11,297 nucleotides of DNA, taken from Oscillospiraceae bacterium. Its GTDB lineage: Bacteria; Bacillota; Clostridia; Oscillospirales; Ruminococcaceae. The stretch covers positions 1-11,297 of the forward strand of contig JAFPXW010000399.1 in the NCBI GenBank assembly GCA_017394565.1, written 5' to 3'. Of this stretch, positions 1 to 6,714 are shown piece by piece (position 1 is the first letter of the stretch; each line of letters begins with the position of its first letter). The translations under genes and the position numbers were made by a program. Below the pieces are notes generated by a model. It ran no database searches. It was not told where the DNA came from and worked only from the letters and a program-made list of their open reading frames with translations.

Positions 1-1
1 C

Positions 2-613
2 GCCAAGTGCCTGTGTCCTGCCGGAATGCATTTCGTGTGTGGCATCGAACTCGGCGAACCGGATGCGGATTTCGGGCTGGCGGAAAGTCTTTACAAGGAC
101 AAGCGGCTGGATTTCACCATTGCGTCTTTGCATGAATTGCAGGGGAAACTGGATTTCTACTTTCTTGACTATGCCAGGGAGAATGTGGAGGCCCTGCTGG
201 AGCGCTATTTCCATGACCTGCTCGCCATCGCAAAGCATGGCTGGTACGATGTGCTGGGACATATCACTTACCCTCTGCGCTACATTGAGGGCGATGCCGG
301 GATCCCGGTGGATATGGCGAAATACCGCGACTGTATCGCGGAGATCTTCAAAGCCGCCATTGCCGAGGGCAAGGGCATCGAGCTGAACACGTCCGGCTAT
401 CGGCAGACTTACGGAAAGCCGTTTCCGGATGCAGCGCTTCTGCGGCTGTACAAGGACCTCGGTGGTAAGATCTTGTCCCTCGGTTCGGATGCACACAAGC
501 CAGTGGATGTTGCCGGCGGCATCGCGGAGGGCGCGGCACTCGCACAGGCTTGCGGATTTGACAAGGTCTGCTTCTTCGACCGCCACGAGCCGATGTTCCT
601 TTCGTTGTCCTGA
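2..613 (+). CDS. hisJ: Histidinol-phosphatase, PHP family (5' end outside window)
   Basis: This is the C-terminal part of a PHP-domain phosphoesterase. It probably dephosphorylates L-histidinol phosphate in the cytoplasm, the penultimate part of histidine biosynthesis. The frame is open from the first bases of the window, so the ATG at 26 is likely internal and the N-terminal metal-binding HxH motif is off the edge. About 203 residues are visible, against roughly 260-280 for complete HisJ/HisK proteins. Visible family motifs, in order, are GIELGE (a metal-ligand Glu), the SLHELQG segment containing the conserved SxH, DVLGHITYPLRY, IELNTSG, and the C-terminal GSDAH. The match to the HisJ/HisK branch is good. 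A related PHP phosphatase cannot be ruled out without the missing N-terminus. It ends 66 bases before the alaR-like gene, and no strong terminator separates them, so it may or may not share that transcript. Confidence 0.85.
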   Translation, partial: AKCLCPAGMHFVCGIELGEPDADFGLAESLYKDKRLDFTIASLHELQGKLDFYFLDYARENVEALLERYFHDLLAIAKHGWYDVLGHITYPLRYIEGDAGIPVDMAKYRDCIAEIFKAAIAEGKGIELNTSGYRQTYGKPFPDAALLRLYKDLGGKILSLGSDAHKPVDVAGGIAEGAALAQACGFDKVCFFDRHEPMFLSLS

Positions 614-626
614 TCAAAAAAATCGC

Positions 627-656
627 CTGAAAACGGCGTTTTCATACAACTATCAT
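627..656 (+). promoter_or_regulatory. Possible promoter ahead of the alaR-like gene
   Basis: TATCAT at 651-656 matches five of six bases of the -10 consensus. CTGAAA at 627-632 matches four of six of the -35, with an 18-base spacer. The start point would fall near 663, giving a leader of fewer than 20 bases before the ATG at 680. The match is modest and the short leader is unusual, so this is only a candidate. Confidence 0.3.
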
Positions 657-679
657 CCGTAATTCAAGGAGGAATTATT

Positions 680-1156
680 ATGAACGACCTGCTGAACCTG
701 CTCAAACAGAACGCAAGACTGACCAATGCACAGCTTGCTGATATGCTCGGAACATCCGAAGCGGATGTCGCCGCCAAGATCGCTGATCTCGAAAAGCGCG
801 GTGTGATCCGTGGTTATACTGCCATCGTCAACGAAGAACTCACCAACTCCACAGAGGTCGAAGCCCTCATTGAGCTGCGCGTCACCCCGAAGCACGATAC
901 TGGCTTCGACGACGTGGCCAAGACCATTATGATGTATGACGAGGTCGAGAGCGTGTCCCTCATGTCCGGTAAGTACGACCTCGCCCTCACCGTCAAGGGC
1001 AGAAGCCTGAAGGAAGTGGCGATGTTCGTTTCCCAGCGTCTTTCCGCGATGGAAGGCGTGCTGGCAACGGCGACTTCCTTTGTGCTGAAACGCTACAAGG
1101 AGAAGAACATCCTGATCGATGAGGAAGAACGTGACGAAAGGAGTATGTGGGGATGA
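680..1156 (+). CDS. alaR: Lrp/AsnC family transcriptional regulator (AlaR-like)
   Basis: This is a 158-residue DNA-binding regulator of the feast/famine (Lrp/AsnC) family. Residues 1-50 form the winged helix-turn-helix, with AQLADMLGTSEADV followed by the wing segment LEKRGVIRGYTAIVN. Residues 60-138 form the RAM effector-binding and oligomerisation domain, including the conserved GKYDLALTVKG. The start is supported by AAGGAGG at about 667-673, a few bases upstream. The stop overlaps the next start as ATGA, so it is translationally coupled to the aminotransferase gene. The same pairing exists in Bacillus subtilis as alaR-alaT (yugG-yugH), and this protein resembles AlaR in size and context. 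By analogy it is likely to regulate this operon in response to alanine or a related amino acid; that part is inference. The acidic and basic tail, residues 139-158, lies outside the usual domains. Confidence 0.9.
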   Translation: MNDLLNLLKQNARLTNAQLADMLGTSEADVAAKIADLEKRGVIRGYTAIVNEELTNSTEVEALIELRVTPKHDTGFDDVAKTIMMYDEVESVSLMSGKYDLALTVKGRSLKEVAMFVSQRLSAMEGVLATATSFVLKRYKEKNILIDEEERDERSMWG

Positions 1157-2328
1157 ATTATGATTCCGTTTTATCCGAACGTGTTGTCGGTCTGAAACCG
1201 TCCGGCATCCGACGTTTCTTTGATCTGGCGGCAACGATGGACGATGTCATTTCCCTCGGTGTCGGCGAACCGGATTTCTCCACACCGTGGAGCATCCGCC
1301 GCGAGGCAGTGGACGTTCTCGAACGCCGCAAGATCGTGTATACCGCGAATGCCGGCATGGCGGAACTGCGCAAGTCCATCGCAAAGTATCTGGAGCGTTC
1401 CATCCATACCTCCTACGATCCCGAGCATGAGATCGTTGTCACCGTCGGCGGCTCGGAAGCCATCGACATCGCCATCCGCAGCGTCATCAACCCCGGCGAC
1501 GAGGTGCTGGTCGTTGAGCCGGCGTTCGTTTGCTATGAGCCGCTGGTGCGCATGGCTTGCGGTGTGCCGGTTTCCATCGCAACGAAGCCGGAAAATCACT
1601 TCAAACTCAAGCCGGAGGAACTCCGCGAGAAGATCACCGACAAGACCAAGCTCCTCATTCTCCCGTATCCGAACAACCCCACCGGTGCGATCATGACACG
1701 CGAGGATCTGGAAGCCAGTGCGGAGGTGCTGCGCGGCACGGACATTCTCGTACTGTCGGATGAGATCTACTGCGAGATGACCTACGGCGGCAAGCACTGC
1801 TCCATCGCCGAGATCGACGGGATGCAGGAACGCACCATCCTTGTCAACGGCTTCTCGAAGTCCTACGCCATGACCGGATGGCGGCTTGGTTACGTCTGCG
1901 CTCCGGCCCCCATCACCAAGCAGATCGTGAAGATCCACCAGTACATCATCATGAGTGCGCCGACCGTCAGCCAGTATGCGGCGATCGTTGCGCTCGAAGA
2001 ATGCGACGAGGACGTCAAGCGCATGATCAAGGAATACAACCTGCGCCGCCGCTATCTCGTGGAGGCATTCAACCGCATCGGCATGACTTGCTTCAATCCG
2101 GAGGGCGCGTTCTATGTGTTCCCGTCGATCCAGTGTACGGGCATGACGAGTGAGGAATTCTGCGAAAAACTGCTCGAAGAAGAAAAGGTCGCAGTGGTGC
2201 CGGGCAATGCGTTCGGCGCGTGCGGTGAGGGATTTGTGCGCGTTTCGTATGCGTATTCGCTCAAGCACCTGATGACCGCGGTGGAGCGCATCACGCACTT
2301 CTTAGAGCGTCACGGTGGCAAGGCATGA
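1153..2328 (+). CDS. alaT: PLP-dependent class I/II aminotransferase (AlaT-like)
   Basis: This 391-residue fold-type I aminotransferase is probably an alanine transaminase that interconverts pyruvate/glutamate and alanine/2-oxoglutarate in the cytosol. Key residues are visible: PYPNNPTG (171-178, with Asn175 contacting PLP), Asp203 and Tyr206 in LSDEIY, the Schiff-base Lys236 in GFSKSYAMTGWR, and Arg363 in FVRVSYA for the substrate carboxylate. The N-terminal pattern SGIRRFFDLAA followed by ISLGVGEPDFSTPW closely recalls B. subtilis AlaT (YugH). I chose ATG 1153 over the in-frame GTG at 1147 because AAAGGAG at 1137-1143 sits 9 bases from the ATG but only 3 from the GTG. The ATG also overlaps the regulator's stop as ATGA. 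It overlaps ispE downstream in the same way. The exact amino-acid substrate is inferred from similarity and the Lrp partner; an aspartate-type activity is the main alternative. Confidence 0.9.
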   Translation: MNYDSVLSERVVGLKPSGIRRFFDLAATMDDVISLGVGEPDFSTPWSIRREAVDVLERRKIVYTANAGMAELRKSIAKYLERSIHTSYDPEHEIVVTVGGSEAIDIAIRSVINPGDEVLVVEPAFVCYEPLVRMACGVPVSIATKPENHFKLKPEELREKITDKTKLLILPYPNNPTGAIMTREDLEASAEVLRGTDILVLSDEIYCEMTYGGKHCSIAEIDGMQERTILVNGFSKSYAMTGWRLGYVCAPAPITKQIVKIHQYIIMSAPTVSQYAAIVALEECDEDVKRMIKEYNLRRRYLVEAFNRIGMTCFNPEGAFYVFPSIQCTGMTSEEFCEKLLEEEKVAVVPGNAFGACGEGFVRVSYAYSLKHLMTAVERITHFLERHGGKA

Positions 2329-3218
2329 GCCGCCGTCTGACGCTGCAATGTGCAGCAAAACTCAACCTTTCCCTCGATGTGACGGGAAAGCGTGAGGACG
2401 GTTATCACACGCTGGAGAGCATATTTCAGAGCGTGAATGTATATGATACGATAGAGCTGACCGCGGAGGAGGGCGATGGCATCTCCCTGTCCTGCGAAAC
2501 ACAGGGTGTTCCGTGCGACGAGCGCAATCTCGCGTGGAAAGCCGCACAGGCGATCCTCGACGAAAGCGGAAAACAGGCGAAGATCTCGATCTTCCTGAAA
2601 AAAGCCATCCCGTCCGGTGCCGGCATGGGCGGCGGTTCGTCCGATGCGGCAGGTGTGCTGTGGGGATTGAACCGGATGCTGGAGTGCGGATTTTCGGATG
2701 AAAAGCTCCGCGAGATCGGCGTGAAGCTCGGTGCGGACGTGCCGTTCATTTTGCTTGGCGGCATGGCGCTGGTGGAGGGCATCGGCGAGATCCTTAGACC
2801 GATGACACCGCTGCACGACCAGGTGAAGCTCGTCATCGTCAAAGGTACGGACAGTGTTTCCACGCCGGAGGCTTACAAGGCGATCGATGCGCTGGAGGGG
2901 CCTGTGCATCCGGATACCGCGGGTGCTGTGTGGGCAGTGGAAACGCAGGACACCGGGCTTCTGGCAGAGAAGTGCGCGAATCTGTTTGAAGCCGTGACGA
3001 ATTGCCGCGATGTGAACCGCGCCAAGCGCCGGCTGATGGACATGGGCGCGATGTGTGCGGTCATGACCGGAAGCGGTGCGGCGGTATTCGGCATTTTCCC
3101 CGATGTACTGCCGGAATCGGAACTCGAATGCGTGGCAAGGACGCTGCGGCAGGAATTTGCATTCGCACAGGCGGCGCATCCGACGGCGGAGTCGTTCCGC
3201 ATCCTCGAAGAAATCTGA
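2325..3218 (+). CDS. ispE: 4-diphosphocytidyl-2-C-methyl-D-erythritol kinase
   Basis: IspE is a GHMP-family kinase that phosphorylates CDP-methylerythritol at the 2-hydroxyl, a middle step of the non-mevalonate (MEP) isoprenoid pathway. The product feeds undecaprenyl carrier lipid synthesis, among other uses. The protein has 297 residues, the usual size. Diagnostic features are the N-terminal AAKLNLSLDVTGKREDGYH block with catalytic Lys12, the glycine-rich ATP loop PSGAGMGGGSSDAAG at 96-110, GADVPF with catalytic Asp138, and the C-terminal MTGSGAAVFG at 247-256. The start overlaps the aminotransferase stop (ATGA), which implies translational coupling, and no strong independent ribosome binding site is visible. 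The coupling is odd functionally, because alanine metabolism and isoprenoid synthesis are not directly linked. The peptidase gene begins only 4 bases after its stop. Confidence 0.97.
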   Translation: MSRRLTLQCAAKLNLSLDVTGKREDGYHTLESIFQSVNVYDTIELTAEEGDGISLSCETQGVPCDERNLAWKAAQAILDESGKQAKISIFLKKAIPSGAGMGGGSSDAAGVLWGLNRMLECGFSDEKLREIGVKLGADVPFILLGGMALVEGIGEILRPMTPLHDQVKLVIVKGTDSVSTPEAYKAIDALEGPVHPDTAGAVWAVETQDTGLLAEKCANLFEAVTNCRDVNRAKRRLMDMGAMCAVMTGSGAAVFGIFPDVLPESELECVARTLRQEFAFAQAAHPTAESFRILEEI

Positions 3219-3222
3219 TGCC

Positions 3223-5424
3223 ATGAACAGAAACAGGATCGCAGCACTCCTTCTGACCGGAGCGCTCCTGCCTTGTTTCGGGCAGGAATTGACGGCGGCG
3301 GCAGTTTCCATGCGGCTGCCGGATGCGCCGGTCGTGTCCGAACCGTCGCAGAAAACCGTGCTTCCCACGTCCTACGATATGCGCAAAGCCGGTCTGACCA
3401 CGCGCGTCGGGCAGCAGGGCGGCTATGGGATGTGCTGGAGCTTTGCAAGCCTTGCATCGCTGGAAAGTACGCTGATCCGCCAAAAACCGGACATCGACCT
3501 GTCGGAATGGAGTCTGGCGTATTATACTTATGCGTCCGAATTCGGGTTTTCGGGTGACAGGGACATCACGACGTCGCAGGCGCTGCAGATGGGCGGAAAC
3601 TTCTATGTGACCGCACCGATGATGACCGGCTGGCTGGCACCTGTGGCGGAAGCGGACTGCCCGTTCGGTGACATGACTGCACTCGATCCGGACATGACGG
3701 CGGAAACCCTCCGGTCCCAGGCGGTCTGGCACGTCACCGATGCGGAAATGATCCTATACGATATCGACGCCGACATTACCGATGCACAGCGCATCGCCGT
3801 CAAGCAGTCGGTCTATGACGGACAGGCGGTGGCGATGAGCCTCTACAACCTGACGAGCGCCTACAATGCCGGCGCCAGGGCATTTTACAATGCCGGAAAT
3901 CAGCGGCGCGGCGGGAATTATCACGCGGTGACGATCGTCGGGTGGGATGATGCCTTTTCTGCCGACAACTTCCTGACGGCACCGCCGGCGGACGGGGCGT
4001 TCCTCTGCAAAAACAGCTGGGGGACGATGTGGGGCGACGCCGGGTATTTCTGGGTGTCGTACTACGATCCGACCATCGTGGAGCTGTACACCATCCGCGG
4101 CGAATCGACAAACCGTCACACCGGACAGATCGCATATGATGATTTTGGCTTCTGGTCGGCGTTTTCGGATGCGGACGAGGAAACTTCCGCATATATGGCG
4201 AATGTGTTCACCGCGCCGGAAGATACCTGCGTTTCGGCAGTCATGTTCGCGACGGCGGTGCCGGGGGATGACTACACGATCCGCATTTACGGCGATCTTT
4301 CGGATGAAACCGATCCCACCAGCGGCACACTCCTGACAAGCGTCAAAGGCAGCGCGGAGCTGACCGGATACCACACAGTCGCTCTCGACGAACCGGTCTT
4401 CCTCAAGGCAGGACAGAAATTCTCGATTTCCGTCCATTGTTCGGGGGAATCCGGACAGCACCTCACCTGCGAGGCGTACTCGCGCATGACGACGGAGCAC
4501 ACGGACGGTACGGTCGATGTCAATGAGAGCCTGCTCGCGGAAGCCGCGATATTGCGCGATTTTCACGAGGGAGAGAGCTTCTACAGCCCTGACGGGAAAC
4601 ATTGGAAGGATGTGTTCCATGAGGACGCGCAGGAGGAAACGGAAACCGATCCGGAAACAGGCGATATTTCGTCGTTTTACGGTCGGATGGGAAATGTCTG
4701 CGTCCGCGCACTCACGCAGGAGATCGGGCGTGTAATCTTTTCGGACGACACAGAGGAGATCCCGTCCGGTACGCAGATCACGCTGTCGTGCCCGGGTGCG
4801 GAGGAGATCTGGTACAGCACGAACGGTGCGGAGTTCGGCTTGTATACGCAGCCGATCACGATCGATGCCGATACAGAACTGAGTGCGTATGCCGTGATGA
4901 ACGGCACAGCGCAGACCATGCAGACACAGCGCTACAAACTGCGTGCGGCACAGCTTTCGAGCGTGCTGCGGACGGACACGGGCGCGTATCTGGATTTCAC
5001 GGACATCGGCGAAAACTGCCGGACTGCCATCTGCACGAATGTCGGGCAGGATCTGACGCTGCTGCCGATCACAACGGGTGAGATCACCTGTGATCTTGCG
5101 GAATTGGCATCCGGCGAGCGCACGGCCGTTCCGGTGGAGGGCGAATCATGCGTGACACTGCACGTTTCTGAGGACGGGATGCAGGAGAGTACGTATGTCA
5201 TTTACCTCACGGATGTGATCCGCGGAAATGTCAACCTCGACGGCGCTGTCAATGCCGTGGATGCGGCGGAAGTGCTGGTCTATGCCGCCCAGAAGGGCGC
5301 AGGTGCGGCGCAGGCGCAGGATACGGCATGGCGTGACCGTGCGGATTGCGACCGCGACGGGGAGGTCAATGCCGCCGATGCAGCGTGGATCTTGCAAACG
5401 GCTGCGGAGAATGGTGCGAATTAG
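3223..5424 (+). CDS. Secreted papain-family (C1) cysteine peptidase with C-terminal dockerin
   Basis: This is a 733-residue exported modular peptidase. Residues 1-28 look like a signal peptide: basic MNRNR, a hydrophobic core, then LTAAA. Residues about 48-290 are a C1 papain-like domain with oxyanion Gln65, nucleophile Cys71 in MCWSFA, His234 in NYHAVTIVGWDD, and Asn264 in CKNSWG. Residues about 300-500 resemble the lectin-like beta-sandwich often found after such peptidases. Residues about 500-572 look like a chitobiase C-terminal-type fold (WYSTNGAEFGLY). A further sandwich-like stretch spans 573-665. Residues 666-733 are a type I dockerin with two calcium loops, beginning at Asn669 and Asp708. 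The frame is open upstream to 3076, but the start at 3223 is preferred because it gives a clean signal peptide and lies 4 bases after ispE. The ribosome binding site is weak, suggesting coupling. The dockerin implies attachment to a cohesin scaffold outside the cell. Its substrate is unknown. Confidence 0.93.
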   Translation: MNRNRIAALLLTGALLPCFGQELTAAAVSMRLPDAPVVSEPSQKTVLPTSYDMRKAGLTTRVGQQGGYGMCWSFASLASLESTLIRQKPDIDLSEWSLAYYTYASEFGFSGDRDITTSQALQMGGNFYVTAPMMTGWLAPVAEADCPFGDMTALDPDMTAETLRSQAVWHVTDAEMILYDIDADITDAQRIAVKQSVYDGQAVAMSLYNLTSAYNAGARAFYNAGNQRRGGNYHAVTIVGWDDAFSADNFLTAPPADGAFLCKNSWGTMWGDAGYFWVSYYDPTIVELYTIRGESTNRHTGQIAYDDFGFWSAFSDADEETSAYMANVFTAPEDTCVSAVMFATAVPGDDYTIRIYGDLSDETDPTSGTLLTSVKGSAELTGYHTVALDEPVFLKAGQKFSISVHCSGESGQHLTCEAYSRMTTEHTDGTVDVNESLLAEAAILRDFHEGESFYSPDGKHWKDVFHEDAQEETETDPETGDISSFYGRMGNVCVRALTQEIGRVIFSDDTEEIPSGTQITLSCPGAEEIWYSTNGAEFGLYTQPITIDADTELSAYAVMNGTAQTMQTQRYKLRAAQLSSVLRTDTGAYLDFTDIGENCRTAICTNVGQDLTLLPITTGEITCDLAELASGERTAVPVEGESCVTLHVSEDGMQESTYVIYLTDVIRGNVNLDGAVNAVDAAEVLVYAAQKGAGAAQAQDTAWRDRADCDRDGEVNAADAAWILQTAAENGAN

Positions 5425-5458
5425 GGTGTGTTGACACTAAGCCTAAAACGCACCCTAA
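5421..5458 (+). repeat. Inverted repeat over the peptidase stop codon
   Basis: TTAGGGTGTG at 5421-5430 pairs over all ten positions with CGCACCCTAA at 5449-5458, with one G-T pair and an 18-base loop. The peptidase stop TAG (5422-5424) is inside the left arm. There is no T-run after it, so it is not a normal intrinsic terminator. It could stabilise the 3' end of the peptidase mRNA, attenuate read-through to the mraY-like gene, or be a remnant of a mobile element end. Confidence 0.6.
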
Positions 5459-5485
5459 ACAGAAACAAAGGAGAATGTAGGAATT

Positions 5486-6499
5486 ATGTTATATGAGATC
5501 ATAACCGAAAGTCAGGTGCCGTACCTCATTTCGGGTGCGGCGGCATTTCTGCTGACGCTGTTCGGGCTGGTGTTCGGGCGGAAATTCCTCCCGAAGGATC
5601 AGGGACGTGAATTCGCCGTCAACGGCGCCCTTTCCAGGGGCAAGGCCCGCGGCGCAGGTCTGATCCTCATCATTGCACTGATCGTGGCAGGCGTGCTGTT
5701 CATTCCGCTGTCGCTCGAATATGTCATCTATTTTGCGGCGCTGTTCTTTGAGATGCTCTCCGGCTATCTCGACGACGCCTCCGAAAAACCGTGGGGCGAA
5801 GCCATCAAGGGTGTGATCGACTTCGTGATCGCCATTGCGGTTTCGGTGACGGTGTATCTGTTCCACGGCGGCGATGTGAGCCTTGCCATCCTCGGCGTGA
5901 GCTTCACGATGCCGGCATGGCTGTATATCCTTCTAGGTGTCATCCTCATCTGGGCAAGCATCAATGTTACCAACTGTGCTGACGGTGTAGACGGACTCTG
6001 CACGAGCCTGAGCATGGTCACATTGGCTTCGTCCATGGTATTGCTGATGATGTTCGGCGGTGCGCTGGGGTATGCGTTCGGACAGCCGGATGCAGGAATG
6101 GGTGCAGCAGGCTATCTCGTCTGGATGAGCCTGTTCGTGCTGGCGGCGTATCTGTGGTTCAACTGCTCGCCGAGCAGTATGCTGATGGGAGATGCCGGTT
6201 CGCGTGCGCTGGGGCTGCTCATTGCGCTGGCGTTCATGATGACGGGCGATCCGTTCCTGTTCATCCCGTGTGCGCTGCTGCTCATCATCGACGGCGGTCT
6301 GGGACTGGTCAAGCTGACAGTCCTGCGTGTGACGCCGTTCAAGAACTTCATGAAGAACATCCGCACCCCCATCCACGACCACGCCCGCAAGAACAAGGGC
6401 TGGAGCGATACGCAGGTCGTGACAAGATTCACGCTGCTGCAAATGCTGCTTTCCGTCGCAACGGTCATGCTGGCGGCAGTGGGAACGTTTGAGGTCTGA
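5486..6499 (+). CDS. mraY: MraY-type phospho-N-acetylmuramoyl-pentapeptide transferase
   Basis: This 337-residue, strongly hydrophobic membrane enzyme belongs to the polyprenyl-phosphate N-acetylhexosamine-1-phosphate transferase superfamily. Most likely it is MraY, which links UDP-MurNAc-pentapeptide to undecaprenyl phosphate to make lipid I. Family motifs are present: the aspartate pair GYLDDASEK (Asp96, Asp97), NVTNCADGVDGL (Asn160, Asn163, Asp166, Asp169), MGDAGSRALG (234-243), and TPIHDHARKNKGWSDTQVVTRF near the C-terminus. MraY normally has three histidines in the last motif; here the middle one is Asp298. The N-terminal K-G-TPTMGG block of typical MraY is replaced by SRGKARGAG. The start is preceded by AAAGGAG at 5467-5473, spaced 12 bases away. 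A WecA-like or other family member acting on a different sugar nucleotide is the main alternative. It lies apart from the usual division and cell-wall cluster. Confidence 0.75.
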   Translation: MLYEIITESQVPYLISGAAAFLLTLFGLVFGRKFLPKDQGREFAVNGALSRGKARGAGLILIIALIVAGVLFIPLSLEYVIYFAALFFEMLSGYLDDASEKPWGEAIKGVIDFVIAIAVSVTVYLFHGGDVSLAILGVSFTMPAWLYILLGVILIWASINVTNCADGVDGLCTSLSMVTLASSMVLLMMFGGALGYAFGQPDAGMGAAGYLVWMSLFVLAAYLWFNCSPSSMLMGDAGSRALGLLIALAFMMTGDPFLFIPCALLLIIDGGLGLVKLTVLRVTPFKNFMKNIRTPIHDHARKNKGWSDTQVVTRFTLLQMLLSVATVMLAAVGTFEV

Positions 6500-6556
6500 G
6501 GTTAGTGCGTAGTTGCAGTGTCCACTTCACGGACGGAGTTGAATAAAGATAAATTT

Positions 6557-6604
6557 AAAAGCTCACAGTAAATGGGAGAATCTCCCGAAACTGTGAGCTT
6601 TTTT
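6557..6604 (+). terminator. Hairpin terminator between convergent genes
   Basis: AAAAGCTCACAGT at 6557-6569 pairs perfectly with ACTGTGAGCTTTT at 6590-6602. An inner GGGAG/CTCCC hairpin (6574-6578, 6582-6586) fills the loop. On the + strand it runs into six T residues. On the - strand the same stem ends in TTTTAAATTT, so it can serve both the mraY-like gene and the sugar transferase gene. Confidence 0.88.
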
Positions 6605-6622
6605 AATTGTAATCTGGGGCTT

Positions 6623-6660
6623 GGGGCGAAGCCCCATTTTAAAATGCGCCGCAAGGCGCA
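6623..6660. repeat. Pair of short GC-rich hairpins
   Basis: GGGGC/GCCCC with a GAA loop (6623-6635) is followed, after an ATTTTAAAAT palindrome, by TGCGCC/GGCGCA with a GCAA loop (6645-6660). As + strand RNA the second is a stable GNRA-capped stem; on the - strand the loop reads TTGC. They lie in the 3' region of the sugar transferase transcript, before the terminator. They are part of the same repetitive-looking block. Confidence 0.6.
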
Positions 6661-6714
6661 CCTTAACTACGCACTACGCACCACGAACTACGCACTATAA
6701 AGCGCTTCGCTGCG

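Larger units (their letters stand above)
6503..6697. repeat. Intergenic repeat cluster with 12-base inverted and direct copies
   Basis: TAGTGCGTAGTT at 6503-6514 is the exact reverse complement of AACTACGCACTA, which occurs at 6665-6676 and again at 6686-6697. A partial copy, ACTACGCAC, sits between them at 6673-6681. The outer copies bound a 195-base block that contains the shared terminator and two GC hairpins. No flanking target-site duplication is visible. It looks like a repetitive extragenic element, but whether it recurs in the genome cannot be seen here. Confidence 0.6.

Noticed and set aside
624..644. Hairpin after the histidinol-phosphatase gene as a terminator
   Set aside because: The alternatives are a 4-base GC stem or a 7-base AT-rich stem, and no proper T-run follows the second on the + strand. 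The run of A upstream would only suit a - strand transcript, for which there is no gene.
1147..1152. GTG start for the aminotransferase
   Set aside because: It is only 3 bases from the ribosome binding site. The ATG at 1153 has proper 9-base spacing and the coupled ATGA overlap.
1171..2298. A 375-codon open frame on the - strand opposite the aminotransferase
   Set aside because: It has no recognisable motif and an odd His/Arg-rich composition, and the other strand encodes all the aminotransferase active-site residues.
3076..3222. An upstream extension of the peptidase frame starting inside ispE
   Set aside because: It would bury the signal peptide behind 49 Arg- and Ser-rich residues that overlap ispE. 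The start at 3223 explains export and operon spacing.
2310..3368. A 352-codon open frame on the - strand across ispE
   Set aside because: It is a shadow frame spanning two genes on the other strand, with no motif or ribosome binding site.
5431..5459. TTGACA followed 17 bases later by CCTAAA as a promoter for the mraY-like gene
   Set aside because: The -35 is perfect, but the -10 matches only three of six bases and the whole site lies within the inverted repeat.
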